NCBI RefSeq assembly: GCF_020144665.1
Contig: NZ_JAAHBQ010000068.1
Span: 1-43,755, forward strand
Source of the DNA: Oscillatoria salina IIICB1
Lineage (GTDB): Bacteria > Cyanobacteriota > Cyanobacteriia > Cyanobacteriales > SIO1D9
DNA length: 43,755 nt
Reading direction: 5' to 3'
In this document: one piece after another, positions 32,920-41,973 of the stretch
Numbering within the stretch: the first letter of the stretch is position 1
How the letters are laid out: every line of letters begins with the position of its first letter
Translations under genes and position numbers: made by a program
The notes under the pieces: model-generated
Told to the model about the DNA's origin: nothing
What the model saw: only the letters and a program-made list of their open reading frames with translations
Databases searched by the model: none

Positions 32920-34193
32920 TTGGCTATCCTCAACTTTTTCTCTTTGCTTATCAACTGCGAGAACCTAACACCAAAGAATACAAATCTTGGTTAGCGGAGT
33001 TGGAGGATTTACGTCAACGTTTGCAAATTCCCAGCGAGGCTAAATACCACCAAAATCGCGATTATTATTTCCAAACCTATCAACTAGAAGGTATTTACAA
33101 TTACCTCGATTTTGGCGATACAGATAATCTTTTAGTCGGCTGTTCTTTTTTACACCAAAAACCTGCCGATGTCAACTGTTTGGAACAATTTAAAACCAAG
33201 CTCGATATTCAAGCAAATATTGGCAAAGTTTGGCTAATTTTAGGACATTTAGACTTTCCTAATAGCACCGCACCGGAAACATTAGCTCAAACCATTTATC
33301 AAACTTTTAATCCGACAAAAAACACGGTAGATTTGCAAACTGGTACATTAGCGAATATTCCTTTTTTTGCCGATCTTGAGTCAAATATTATAATTTTTCT
33401 TGCGCCAAATCAAGACATTTTAGATAAAATAACTAGCTTTTATTACGAACTACTTCGTCTCTTTTCCTATCAACAAAAAATCGCCTGGATCGAGCAACAA
33501 AGCCGGATAATTAAAGAAAAATCAGTAAGCGAAGGGTTCTTTCTTCATCCTGATGAAATTACTAAAGAAGTTAAAACAAATCCACAATTATTTTTAGATA
33601 TAGCTCAATTACAAGAATTAAAAAAACATTTACTGGAAAATTTAGGTAAACTAACCAAATATACGATAGGAACAGAAGGTTTAGCCGTCCAATTACAAAG
33701 CTTGAAAACTAATCTTAACAGCTACGAAAAACGCTTACAAGTTATCCAAAAAAAAGCCAGCGAAATCGGTGAAACTGATTTAAAATTACTCGCAGACTTC
33801 CAAAATATTATTGCACCAAGATACCTGAATCAAATCGAACGCGACTATGCGAGTTTATCTCCCGGTTTAAAAGTACGGGAACAATATATCAATACTATCA
33901 GAGGATTGGTGGAAATTTCGCAAGCGGAGCGCGATCGCCGCAGCGAAACCCAAAACCGTCATTTCCAAAACAAAGTCGCTTACATCGGCGTTGGCTTGGG
34001 TACAGCCTCCGTTACAGCTTCCTCTGTGGCTAACTTCGCCGAAGAAATCAGAGAGTACCCGCCTTTCAACTCCCGCGCCATTGTACCACTTCCCGCACCC
34101 TGGCTCAACTTCAGCGTCGCTCTCACAATTAGCATTTTAGTCGGCTTAATTTCTGGGGGTTTGACATGGTTACTCTTACCCCGCGAAAAATAA
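32907..34193 (+). CDS. Coiled-coil protein with two C-terminal transmembrane helices, unknown function
   Basis: 428 residues from a GTG that overlaps the preceding gene by 13 bases. The first 200 residues are mixed alpha/beta (LLVGCSFLHQKPADV; KVWLILGHLDFPNS; NIIIFLAPNQDILDK). A long coiled coil occupies about 200-345 (LAVQLQSLKTNLNSYEKRLQ). Two hydrophobic helices follow (about 352-372, and about 398-424 LNFSVALTISILVGLISGGL), with a charged end PREK. No family is recognised. A soluble sensor half plus coiled coil and membrane hairpin is the layout of some pore-forming or membrane effectors, but this is only a shape resemblance. Confidence 0.75.
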   Translation: MQTLIGYPQLFLFAYQLREPNTKEYKSWLAELEDLRQRLQIPSEAKYHQNRDYYFQTYQLEGIYNYLDFGDTDNLLVGCSFLHQKPADVNCLEQFKTKLDIQANIGKVWLILGHLDFPNSTAPETLAQTIYQTFNPTKNTVDLQTGTLANIPFFADLESNIIIFLAPNQDILDKITSFYYELLRLFSYQQKIAWIEQQSRIIKEKSVSEGFFLHPDEITKEVKTNPQLFLDIAQLQELKKHLLENLGKLTKYTIGTEGLAVQLQSLKTNLNSYEKRLQVIQKKASEIGETDLKLLADFQNIIAPRYLNQIERDYASLSPGLKVREQYINTIRGLVEISQAERDRRSETQNRHFQNKVAYIGVGLGTASVTASSVANFAEEIREYPPFNSRAIVPLPAPWLNFSVALTISILVGLISGGLTWLLLPREK

Positions 34194-34196
34194 ACT

Positions 34197-34590
34197 AGCT
34201 CTCGTTCCTAGGCTCCGCCTAGGGACGCACCTCCAGAGGCTCTGCCTCGATAAAATGGGTGGAGGCAGGAGCCTCCGTAAGAGTTCCCCGGCGGAGCCAG
34301 GGAACCAGGGAAGGTGGAACCAGGGAAATAAATTAGCTCTCGTTCCTAGGCTCCGCCTAGGGACGCACCTCCAGAGGCTCTGCCTCGATAAAATGGGTGG
34401 AGGCAGGAGCCTCTGAAAGGGTTCCCCGGCGGAGCCAGGGAACCAGGGAAATAAATTAGCTCTCGTTCCTAGGCTCCGCCTAGGGACGCACCTCCAGAGG
34501 CTCTGCCTCGATAAAATGGTGGGAGGCGGAGCCTCCGTAAGAGTTCCCTGGCTCCGCCAGGGAACCAGGGAAGGTGGAAAAATAATCTTA
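34197..34590. repeat. Three tandem copies of a 123-138 bp palindromic repeat
   Basis: AGCTCTCGTTCCTAGGCTCC starts copies at 34197, 34335 and 34458. Each contains CCTAGGC-TCC-GCCTAGG and GGCTCTGCCTCGATAAAATG segments that fold on themselves. The first copy has an extra AGGTGGAACCAGGGA. It is a dispersed cyanobacterial repeat type. Confidence 0.92.
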
Positions 34591-34610
34591 CACGGTTAGA
34601 GGTATATTTT

Positions 34611-35042
34611 ATGGAAGAAATCCTAACTCTGAAAAATTTACTACTTAAGGGAGATATTAAAGGATCGCTAGCTATTGTTGAAGAACTCGAAGAAATGAGT
34701 AAAAACGATCTGATAAATAATATTCGTAGTCATGCTATCATACTCTTATTACATCTGATTAAACAACAAGCAGAAAATCGCTCTACTCGTTCTTGGGATG
34801 TTTCAATTCGCAATTCAGTGCGAGAAATTCAGCGCAAAAATAAGCGACGCAAAGCTGGAGGTTATTATTTAACTTCTGAAGAGTTACGAGAGACTTTAGC
34901 CGAGGCTTATTTGAATGCTATTGATGAAGCTTCTTTAGAGGTAGAAGGGGGGCGTTATCTTACTGAAGAATTAGCAAATTTGGTTAACAAAGAAGAAATT
35001 ATTAATTCTGCTTTAAATTTGATTTCAACCAGTGAAGTTTAA
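34611..35042 (+). CDS. DUF29 family protein
   Basis: 143 residues. The pattern LIVEELEEMSKND-I-NIRSHAII then LLLHLIKQQAE, RSTRSWDVSIRNSVREIQ and AYLNAIDEASLE matches the cyanobacterial DUF29 family (helical, abundant in multi-copy clusters). Function is unknown. It sits alone between repeat blocks (34197-34590 and 35043-35092), which suggests it moved or multiplied with them. Confidence 0.85.
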   Translation: MEEILTLKNLLLKGDIKGSLAIVEELEEMSKNDLINNIRSHAIILLLHLIKQQAENRSTRSWDVSIRNSVREIQRKNKRRKAGGYYLTSEELRETLAEAYLNAIDEASLEVEGGRYLTEELANLVNKEEIINSALNLISTSEV

Positions 35043-35092
35043 CTGGAGGCGGAGCCTCTGAAAGGGTTCCCCGGCGGAGCCAGGGAACGAGA
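35043..35092. repeat. Partial copy of the 34197-type repeat
   Basis: GGAGGCGGAGCCTCTGAAAG, then GGTTCCCCGGCGGAGCCAGGGAACGAG repeats the right part of the units at 34197-34590, directly after the DUF29 stop codon. Confidence 0.85.
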
Positions 35093-35098
35093 ATAAAT

Positions 35099-36727
35099 TT
35101 ATTCCCACTCGATAGTTCCAGGCGGTTTCGAGGTAATATCGTAAACGACACGATTAACGCCTTTCACTTCGTTAACAATGCGATTCGAGATTACCTCTAA
35201 AAGATCGTAAGGCGATCGCGACCAATCCGCAGTCATCCCATCTTCGCTGGAGACAAAACGTAGTACAATCGGATAAGCGTATGTACGGCGATCGCCCATA
35301 ACTCCTACACTGCGAATTGGCAACAATACCGCAAATGCTTGCCAAAACTCATTATACAGTCCCCACTTACTAATCTCATCGCGAACGATGAAATCCGCAT
35401 CCCGTAAGATATTCAGCTTCTCCGCCGTAACTTCACCGAGAATGCGAATTGCTAAACCGGGACCCGGAAAAGGATGACGTTGGATAATTTCTGCGGGTAA
35501 ACCGATCGCTTTCCCAACTTTACGCACTTCGTCTTTAAATAGTTTACGCAAAGGCTCGACTAATTTAAAGCGTAAATTTTTCGGTAAACCACCGACATTG
35601 TGGTGACTCTTGATTTTCACCGCAACTCTTTCCCCAGTTTTGGGATCGACATTCGTATCGGCAGATTCGATCACATCAGGGTAAAGTGTACCTTGAGCGA
35701 GATAGTCAAAAGGTCCCAAACGTTGCGATTCTGATTCAAAAACGCTGATAAACTCATGTCCAATCCGACGACGCTTTTCTTCAGGATCGGTTACACCTTT
35801 CACTTGTTCGAGAAAGCGATCGCGTGCGTTAACATATTCTACCGGAATATGGAACTGCTCATTAAATATCTTCAACAATCGCTCAGGCTCACCTTTACGC
35901 ATAAAGCCTTGGTCGATAAACATACAAGTTAGTTTGTCACCGATCGCGCGATGAAGCAAGAAAGCCAAAGTTGAAGAGTCAACACCACCAGAAAGCGCTA
36001 ACAAAACTCGTTTATCGCCAATCTTTGCCTTAATTTCGCGAATCGACTCTTCGACAAAAGCTTCTGTGGTCCAAGTTGGCTCACAATCACAAATATGATA
36101 AACAAAATTACGAATTAAAGCGATCCCGCCGATAGAATGAACAACTTCCGGATGAAATTGGACACCATAGAGTTTCCGATCGTGATCCGCGATCGCCGCA
36201 CAAGGTGTATTCTCAGTATGAGCCAAAATTTCAAATCCAGCAGGTAACTCCGTACAAGAGTCACCATGACTCATCCACATCGTCGCACCATCTTCCACAT
36301 TTGTCAGCAAATCGGTAGGATCGTCAATAAACAGCGAAGCTTTCCCATATTCACCGCGTTTTGCTCTTTCTACACCACCACCTAACTGTTGCACCATCAA
36401 CTGCATTCCGTAACAGACACCGAGAATAGGAATTCCCAGATGCCAAATTTCGCGATCGCATTTCGGTGCCAGGTCATCGTAAACTGAATTAGGACCCCCA
36501 GAAAGGATGATTCCTTTGGGATTAAGCTGACGCAACTGCTCTGCTGTCGTACGATAAGAAAGTACCTCAGAATATACTTGAGTTTCCCGAATTCTACGAG
36601 CAATCAATTCTGAATATTGAGAGCCAAAGTCAAGAATAACAATCATTTGCCGATTAAGGCTCTTAGTTATCGGCTTTGTTGGTAAAGCCTCAGCCTGGTT
36701 GGATAATTTTTCTGTCTGGGTAGTCAC
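35099..36727 (-). CDS. guaA: GMP synthase (glutamine-hydrolysing)
   Basis: 542 residues from a GTG at 36727, giving the usual cyanobacterial N-terminus [10 protein letters not shown]; the frame is open to an ATG at 36823, but the 32 added residues are untypical. The class I amidotransferase has [17 protein letters not shown], Cys in [17 protein letters not shown] and the His-Glu pair in QFHPEVVHS. The ATP pyrophosphatase P-loop is [20 protein letters not shown]. The C-terminal dimerisation domain ends [18 protein letters not shown], the family ending. It converts XMP to GMP in purine synthesis. It is monocistronic, divergent from nothing close, with cbiD upstream on the same strand 146 bases away. 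Confidence 0.97.
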   Translation of the reverse strand: MTTQTEKLSNQAEALPTKPITKSLNRQMIVILDFGSQYSELIARRIRETQVYSEVLSYRTTAEQLRQLNPKGIILSGGPNSVYDDLAPKCDREIWHLGIPILGVCYGMQLMVQQLGGGVERAKRGEYGKASLFIDDPTDLLTNVEDGATMWMSHGDSCTELPAGFEILAHTENTPCAAIADHDRKLYGVQFHPEVVHSIGGIALIRNFVYHICDCEPTWTTEAFVEESIREIKAKIGDKRVLLALSGGVDSSTLAFLLHRAIGDKLTCMFIDQGFMRKGEPERLLKIFNEQFHIPVEYVNARDRFLEQVKGVTDPEEKRRRIGHEFISVFESESQRLGPFDYLAQGTLYPDVIESADTNVDPKTGERVAVKIKSHHNVGGLPKNLRFKLVEPLRKLFKDEVRKVGKAIGLPAEIIQRHPFPGPGLAIRILGEVTAEKLNILRDADFIVRDEISKWGLYNEFWQAFAVLLPIRSVGVMGDRRTYAYPIVLRFVSSEDGMTADWSRSPYDLLEVISNRIVNEVKGVNRVVYDITSKPPGTIEWE

Positions 36728-36873
36728 GGTTAAAATTGAATTTGCAAGGGGTTTGTGGAGCCTTTCAGCAACCAATTGTTTAGCGATACAACAAACATCT
36801 ATTCGGTGGAGGAATAGATGCACAAAAGCTGTTTAATTTAGTCGCGCATTAATTTTTGTATATTCTTGCAATT

Positions 36874-38016
36874 TTAGCACAATTTGGCAAGCAAAGTAGT
36901 TACCTTTGAACTTTGGGCGATAATTTTTCTTTCTCGTCCAAAAAGAATTGCCCCAACCTCAACTTCACTTTCACAGTGCTTCTGGATATAATCTTGAGAG
37001 CGAGTAGCAATCTCTGTCGCCAACTTACCATAAACTTGTTCTACCCACGTACTCGCACTGTCAGTATCTATCTCCCGCAATAACTGCAACGCTGCTTCCG
37101 TAGTTGGACAAGCAAATATTTGCTGCAAAATAGAAGTTGGTAAACCACACTCAGCACAATAAGCAGTCAAAATTTCTAATCTCCCATCAGCAAGATGGTG
37201 ATGCGTATGAAAAATTCCTCCCGCTAACTTAATCAGTTTACCGTGATAGCCAAACAGCAAAAGCGACTTTACTTGCGAAATTCCCGCCGCAACTAACATA
37301 GCACCAATCCAATTCGCCGTTTTCACCAAATATTTGGCGTCAATACCTAGCCTTTGCGCCAAGTTTAAACCATTTTCGCCCAAACAAAACACGAGAATCT
37401 CGCTATTTTCTGCCTTCTGCTGTAACTCTTCCCGATACAATTCTAACTGCTCCGGAGCGCTCAAAGGTTGCGAAATTCCCGTAGTCCCCAGCAGCGAAAG
37501 TCCCTCCAACACCCCAAAAGCCGCATTAGAAGTTCGTTGTGCCAAGCGGCGACCTTCAGGTAAAATAATTGTCACCTCAATTTTTTCCTCTGATTTCAGG
37601 TAAGGCGCAAGATTAGCTCGCAATAACTTCTCAGCATAACTATAAATAGCAGCTTTTCCCTCAGCAGTAACTATGCGTCCAATTCCTTCTCCACCTTTAA
37701 TCGTAATTTGGTGAGGATGTAAAGAGGTTGGCTGTAAAGTTTCTACCAAAGCCCAAATTGGAGTATCGCGAGTTAGATCCAGATTAGCACCAGGATCGCT
37801 GCGCGTCACAGCTAAAGCCATTCGGGAGTTGAGAGGTGCAACTTGTTGAATGGGAATATTTACAGTTTGCGGAGGTTGAATTAAATCTATCGTTACCGTA
37901 TCAATTTGCTGTTCGCCACGCAAGCATTTCAGCGCCGCTACTGCCGCAGCACAAGCAAAAACAGGTAAAGTATATCCAGAATGAGGTGTATTTTCTTTAA
38001 TCTCCTCGTTTGTCAT
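36874..38016 (-). CDS. cbiD: Cobalt-precorrin-5B C1-methyltransferase
   Basis: 380 residues. Starts SGYTLPVFACAAAVAALKCL (the family's (S/T)G-T-AAAAxAA segment). Contains TIDLIQPPQTVNIPIQQV, RSDPGANLDLTRDTPIWALV (the D-P-D-x-T-x-G segment in variant form), TIKGGEGIGRIV, LPEGRRLAQRTSNAAFGVLE, GISLLGTTGISQPLSAPE and GYHGKLIKLAGGIFHTHHHL. CbiD methylates C1 in the anaerobic cobalamin route. The BtuF-like gene at 40983 suggests a corrinoid theme but is not linked. Its own leader and first 23 codons are duplicated twice upstream (see 38027-38300). Confidence 0.95.
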   Translation of the reverse strand: MTNEEIKENTPHSGYTLPVFACAAAVAALKCLRGEQQIDTVTIDLIQPPQTVNIPIQQVAPLNSRMALAVTRSDPGANLDLTRDTPIWALVETLQPTSLHPHQITIKGGEGIGRIVTAEGKAAIYSYAEKLLRANLAPYLKSEEKIEVTIILPEGRRLAQRTSNAAFGVLEGLSLLGTTGISQPLSAPEQLELYREELQQKAENSEILVFCLGENGLNLAQRLGIDAKYLVKTANWIGAMLVAAGISQVKSLLLFGYHGKLIKLAGGIFHTHHHLADGRLEILTAYCAECGLPTSILQQIFACPTTEAALQLLREIDTDSASTWVEQVYGKLATEIATRSQDYIQKHCESEVEVGAILFGRERKIIAQSSKVTTLLAKLC

Positions 38017-38026
38017 GAAAATTCCT

Positions 38027-38300
38027 CTAATTAGAAATTTTTAGTGCGGGCATCTTGCCCGCTAGTGCTAAAATTACGTCTACTGCCGCAGCACTAGCAA
38101 AAATAGGTAAAGTATATCCAGAATGAGGTGTATTTCCTTTAATTTCCTCGCTTGTCATGAAAATTCCTTTAATTAGAAATTTGTAGTGGGGGCATCTTGC
38201 CCGCTAGTGCTAAAATTACGTCTACTGCCGCAGCACTAGCAAAAACAGGTAAAGTATATCCAGAATGAGGTGTATTTTCTTTAATTTCCTCGCTTGTCAT
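38027..38300 (-). pseudogene. Two tandem abortive copies of the cbiD start (142-bp period)
   Basis: ATG codons at 38158 and 38300 repeat that of cbiD (38016) at exact 142-bp steps. Each copy reads MTSEEIK-NTPHSGYTLP, then F-ASAAAVDVILALAGKMP and ends after 43 codons (stops at 38027 and 38169). They copy the cbiD leader and the first 23 to 26 codons, then run into a GCGGGCATCTTGCCCGC hairpin. Confidence 0.85.
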
Positions 38301-38323
38301 GAAAATTCCTCTAATTGGAAATT

Positions 38324-38737
38324 TTAGGGAAGTATCGTTAAATAGCTAACTCGATCTGATTGAATTAAATTAAAGTGTCTGCGGTCTAAGGTTAATATTT
38401 TAGTAAGGGAGTAGCGCTCGGCTAACACTAATAAACTAGCATCAACTAACCCCAATGGTAAATCTCGATAACGACCCATAATTTCACTCGCTTTACCTAA
38501 GTCTACTAAGTCGAAAGGCAGCAAATGAAAATTATCGTTGTTTACATCTTTTAAAAAAGCTCTAGCCACTCGTTCGCCAAGATACTTGGTAGCTAAATAA
38601 TCGACTTCGGGTAATATAGTTACAGGAACAAAAACTTGTTTATTTTTAATGGCTTTTTTCGCTAATTCATGATAGCTGTCATCTCGGTCTAATAGCGCAA
38701 TAATACCACTCGTATCTGCGATTAATCCTCTTGCCAT
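38324..38737 (-). CDS. PIN-domain toxin (VapC-like)
   Basis: 137 residues. The opening LIADTSGIIALLDRDDSYHE has the first catalytic Asp. The Glu is in TILPEVDYLATKYLG, and the later acidic pair is in LGLVDASLLVLAERYSLTKI and TLDRRHF. This is the classical VapC/PIN RNase pattern. Its ATG overlaps the end of the upstream antitoxin gene by 16 bases, the usual order for this TA type. Confidence 0.92.
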   Translation of the reverse strand: MARGLIADTSGIIALLDRDDSYHELAKKAIKNKQVFVPVTILPEVDYLATKYLGERVARAFLKDVNNDNFHLLPFDLVDLGKASEIMGRYRDLPLGLVDASLLVLAERYSLTKILTLDRRHFNLIQSDRVSYLTILP

Positions 38738-38994
38738 AATAATTCTTGACAGCGTTTTGATAAATCTGTTCGACCACTTGCTCCCATACCTACCGATGAT
38801 GGTAAAGTTTGTTGGGTAGTAGTTTCTGTTATTTGTTGGTCTTGAGTGGAAGCTTCTGAAATAATAACATTAGTCTCTACTACATTCCCAGACTCTTGTT
38901 CGAGAGCCTGTACAATTAAACGAGCAATCATTTCTTGTTTTTCGGTTGGTAAACTTGAGAGTTTTTCGAGGGCTTGTTGGAGTAATTCTGTCAT
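38722..38994 (-). CDS. Antitoxin-like partner of the PIN toxin
   Basis: About 90 residues from the ATG at 38994 (a GTG at 39003 is possible). An N-terminal helical motif TELLQQALEKLSSLPTEKQE then MIARLIVQALE is frequent in cyanobacterial antitoxin-like proteins beside PIN genes. A Thr/Gln-rich linker and a C-terminal segment (GRTDLSKRCQELLWQED) follow that probably binds the toxin. No clear DNA-binding domain. Overlap of 16 bases with the toxin gene supports an operon. Confidence 0.8.
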   Translation of the reverse strand: MTELLQQALEKLSSLPTEKQEMIARLIVQALEQESGNVVETNVIISEASTQDQQITETTTQQTLPSSVGMGASGRTDLSKRCQELLWQED

Positions 38995-39173
38995 AATTTT
39001 CACTATCAGGATTTAGAGCTTGACACTTTCTGGCTAAATCGGAGATTTTAGACAGGATAATAATATTTTACTATTCCGTTAAGTAACGTGGTCTGGCAGA
39101 ACTAGGGTAGAGGAAAAATATTTTCAGTAATTTGTATCCTAAGATTAAGAACTAACTGAGAAATATTTTAAAG

Positions 39174-40163
39174 ATGAACCAAGTAGATTATTTGCGAATC
39201 AGCCTCATCGATCGCTGTAATTTTCGCTGTCAGTATTGTATGCCAGAAGGGGCAGAACTGGATTATCTACTGCAACAGGAATTGTTATCTCATGCAGAAT
39301 TACTCACTTTACTCGCGGAAGTGTTTATTCCGCTTGGGTTTCGCAAGTTTCGGCTGACTGGGGGCGAACCGTTGTTGCGTCCGGGTGTGGTAGATTTAGT
39401 TAAGGATATCGCTGCGCTGCCGGAAACGGAAGATTTGGCGATGACAACGAATGCTTTTTTACTCGCGAAAATGGCTCAACCGCTTTATGATGCCGGGTTG
39501 CGCCGCATTAATATTAGCCTGGACTCGCTGAATCCTGACACTTTTGACAAAATTATCGGAAATCGCAGTAGAAGCCGTTGGAAGCAAACGTGGTTGGGCA
39601 TACAGGCGGCTTATGAAGTGGGGTTCAACCCTTTAAAATTAAATGTGGTAGTGATTCCTGGTGTCAATGATGGGGAAGTGTTAGACTTAGCTGGATTAAC
39701 TTTAGAGCGAAATTGGCACGTCAGATTTATCGAATTTATGCCGATTGGAAATCAAGCATTATTCAGTGAAAATGCGTGGATACCCTCGGAAGAATTACGT
39801 CATCAGATTAGATTGCGATGGGGTTTAGAAGCGTCTCAGGTGCGCGGAAACGGTCCTGCGGATGTGTTTAAGATACCTGGTGCAAAGGGAACTTTAGGCT
39901 TTATTTCGCAAATGTCAGAATGTTTTTGCGATCGCTGCAACCGAATGCGTCTTTCTGCTGATGGTTGGTTGCGTCCCTGTTTACTCAATGAATCCAACCA
40001 AATTAATCTTAAAGCAGCTTTGCGCGATCGCGTCAAGACCTCGGAGTTAAGAAGCAAAGTTAGCCACCTGCTAGCGATTAAACCAGAAATTAACTTTAAG
40101 CAGCGAGACTCAGGCACTACTACAGGCATTTATACTCGTACCATGTCGCAAATTGGCGGTTAG
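39174..40163 (+). CDS. moaA: GTP 3',8-cyclase (radical SAM, molybdenum cofactor synthesis)
   Basis: 329 residues. The N-terminal radical SAM cluster motif is RCNFRCQYC (Cys15, 19, 22). [13 protein letters not shown] is present and [14 protein letters not shown] follows. The C-terminal substrate-side cluster lies in [20 protein letters not shown], and the chain ends with the conserved Gly-Gly (QIGG). It converts GTP to (8S)-3',8-cyclo-7,8-dihydroguanosine 5'-triphosphate. No other moa gene is in the window. It ends in the GTAGAGACGTT hairpin. Confidence 0.97.
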   Translation: MNQVDYLRISLIDRCNFRCQYCMPEGAELDYLLQQELLSHAELLTLLAEVFIPLGFRKFRLTGGEPLLRPGVVDLVKDIAALPETEDLAMTTNAFLLAKMAQPLYDAGLRRINISLDSLNPDTFDKIIGNRSRSRWKQTWLGIQAAYEVGFNPLKLNVVVIPGVNDGEVLDLAGLTLERNWHVRFIEFMPIGNQALFSENAWIPSEELRHQIRLRWGLEASQVRGNGPADVFKIPGAKGTLGFISQMSECFCDRCNRMRLSADGWLRPCLLNESNQINLKAALRDRVKTSELRSKVSHLLAIKPEINFKQRDSGTTTGIYTRTMSQIGG

Positions 40164-40175
40164 GATAACTGCAAG

Positions 40176-40203
40176 TAGAGACGTTCGAGGTAACGTCTCT
40201 ACA
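40176..40203. terminator. Hairpin GTAGAGACGTT/AACGTCTCTAC between moaA and rpsD
   Basis: A perfect 11-bp stem with a 6-base loop lies between the convergent ends of moaA and rpsD, a second copy of the palindrome at 26542-26567. It may terminate both transcripts; no T run is seen. Confidence 0.75.
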
Positions 40204-40218
40204 CTCGTCGGATGATGA

Positions 40219-40827
40219 TTAAACTTTCCGAGAATAATACTCAACCACGAGTAGTTCATTAATTTGCAAAGCTATCCACTCGCGTTCGATAACCCCATTC
40301 ACCTTACCCGTCATCGTATTTTTATCAAATTCGAGGTGGCTAGGTAAATTAGCCAAACCGGGATATTGCATATTAGCTTCAACGAGTTTGCGAGAGCGAT
40401 CGCGATCGCGTACTGCAATTACATCTCCAGGGCGACATTGATAGCTAGCAATATTAACTACTCTACCATTGACAGTAACATGACCGTGATTTACTAACTG
40501 ACGCGCTCCGGGAATTGTTCCAGCCATTCCTAAACGAAAGACTGTATTATCCAAGCGCATTTCTAAAAGTTCTAATAACGCTGTACCTGTGGAACCCGTG
40601 GAACGACGAGCTTTCCGAACGTAGCGTATTAGTTGCTTTTCCGTTATACCGTAGTTTAAACGCAGTTTTTGCTTTTCTTCTAAGCGTACAGCATATTCAG
40701 AACGCTTACGTCGTCCTTGACCGTGTTCTCCGGGAGGATAAGAACGACGTGCTGTTTTACGAGTTAATCCTGGTAGTTCTCCTAGACGACGTGTCACCCG
40801 CAAGCGCGGTCCGCGATATCGAGACAT
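40219..40827 (-). CDS. rpsD: 30S ribosomal protein S4
   Basis: 202 residues, standard length. [20 protein letters not shown], then [20 protein letters not shown] at the N-terminus, and the S4 RNA-binding domain [41 protein letters not shown]4 nucleates assembly of the 30S body on 16S rRNA. In cyanobacteria it is commonly detached from the main ribosomal operon, as here. The 155-base gap to the next gene carries its promoter. Confidence 0.98.
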   Translation of the reverse strand: MSRYRGPRLRVTRRLGELPGLTRKTARRSYPPGEHGQGRRKRSEYAVRLEEKQKLRLNYGITEKQLIRYVRKARRSTGSTGTALLELLEMRLDNTVFRLGMAGTIPGARQLVNHGHVTVNGRVVNIASYQCRPGDVIAVRDRDRSRKLVEANMQYPGLANLPSHLEFDKNTMTGKVNGVIEREWIALQINELLVVEYYSRKV

Positions 40828-40982
40828 ATAGTTTTCTTTCTCCTGTGATTTTCTTAAATACCCAAAGATACAATTATAAACCAGCTTGACTGGAAATGTA
40901 AAATACGAAGTCCGGAAGATTCAATTTCCTAGTTAACAGTTTAACCTGAAAAAAAAAAGTGGACGATCGGGAAAACTAAAAA

Positions 40983-41918
40983 ATGACTCAGGAAAATGAT
41001 TTAAGAATTGTCTCGCTCCTACCTTCAGCAACAGAAATTGTCGCTGTTTTGGGCTTAACAGAAAAGTTGGTTGGTGTTTCTCATGAATGTGACTATCCAC
41101 CGGAAGTCAAAAATTTACCTATTTGCACGGAAGCCCGATTAAACAGTGCGAAACCTAGTGTGGAAATTGATGCTGATGTCGCTGATTTAATAGCCCAAGC
41201 TTTGAGTATTTATCAAATCAAAACTGAGACAATCGAGCAGTTAAAACCAACTCATATTATTACCCAAGATCAATGTGATGTTTGTGCGGTTAGTTTTGGC
41301 GATGTGGAAAAAGCGGTTGACGAATTAACTCAAAGTAATCCGAAAGTTATATCTTTGCAACCTAATTTATTAACTGAAGTTTGGGCAGATATCAAGCGAG
41401 TTGGACGTAGTTTAAATGTTGAATCTCAACCTGTTTTAAAACAATTACAAGCGCGAATTGATGCCTGTACTAACAAAACCAAGGTTCTCTCAGAAGTTAG
41501 TTTACCATCTGTAGTGGCGCTGGAATGGATCGATCCCTTAATGGCATCGGGTAATTGGATTCCCGAAATGATTAAATTAGCAGGGGGAAAAACTGAGTTT
41601 GGCTTAGTTGGAGAACATTCGCCTTATTTAGAATGGGAAAATCTGGTGAAAGCAGATCCAGAAGTAATTATAATTATGCCTTGTGGCTTTGATTTACAAC
41701 GCACTCGTCAAGAAATTCAGGCTTTAACTGAAAAAGCAGAATGGTCAAATTTGCAAGCGGTGAAAAATAAGCAAGTTTATCTGACTGATGGCAATGCTTA
41801 TTTTAATCGTCCGGGACCGAGATTAGGAGATTCTTTAGAAATATTAGCGGAAATTTTGCATCCAGATTTATTCAGTTTTGGCTATGAAGGAACTGCTTGG
41901 GAACGCTTGCAAAAATAA
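40983..41918 (+). CDS. Cobalamin-binding periplasmic-type protein (BtuF-like)
   Basis: 311 residues. LRIVSLLPSATEIVAVLGLT, then GVSHECDYPPEVKNLPICTE is the BtuF/class III binding-protein opening. THIITQDQCDVCAVSFGDVE and ALEWIDPLMASGNWIPEMIK follow, and KADPEVIIIMPCGFD completes the pattern. No signal peptide is obvious at the start, which is unusual for a binding protein; homologues without a signal are annotated simply as cobalamin-binding. Cobalamin is the likely ligand by family; no ABC transporter gene lies beside it. Confidence 0.88.
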   Translation: MTQENDLRIVSLLPSATEIVAVLGLTEKLVGVSHECDYPPEVKNLPICTEARLNSAKPSVEIDADVADLIAQALSIYQIKTETIEQLKPTHIITQDQCDVCAVSFGDVEKAVDELTQSNPKVISLQPNLLTEVWADIKRVGRSLNVESQPVLKQLQARIDACTNKTKVLSEVSLPSVVALEWIDPLMASGNWIPEMIKLAGGKTEFGLVGEHSPYLEWENLVKADPEVIIIMPCGFDLQRTRQEIQALTEKAEWSNLQAVKNKQVYLTDGNAYFNRPGPRLGDSLEILAEILHPDLFSFGYEGTAWERLQK

Positions 41919-41922
41919 CTGT

Positions 41923-41956
41923 CAACGACAAAATGTTAATAAGAATTTTGTCGTTG
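41923..41956. terminator. 12-bp hairpin between convergent genes
   Basis: CAACGACAAAAT (41923-41934) and ATTTTGTCGTTG (41945-41956) form a perfect stem with a 10-base loop, between the ends of the plus-strand 40983-41918 gene and the minus-strand 41974-43638 gene. The A/T-rich inner part may serve as a bidirectional terminator. Confidence 0.7.
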
Positions 41957-41973
41957 AGTAAGCTGAAATTTAA

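Noticed and set aside
36728-36823. 32-residue N-terminal extension of GuaA
   Set aside because: The extension is unlike GuaA starts in the family, and the GTG at 36727 gives the usual TTQT-type N-terminus.
36840-41000. Cobalamin riboswitch upstream of cbiD or the BtuF-like gene
   Set aside because: No GCCACTG-type box or recognisable B12 core is seen in either leader; upstream of cbiD lie only the tandem duplicates.
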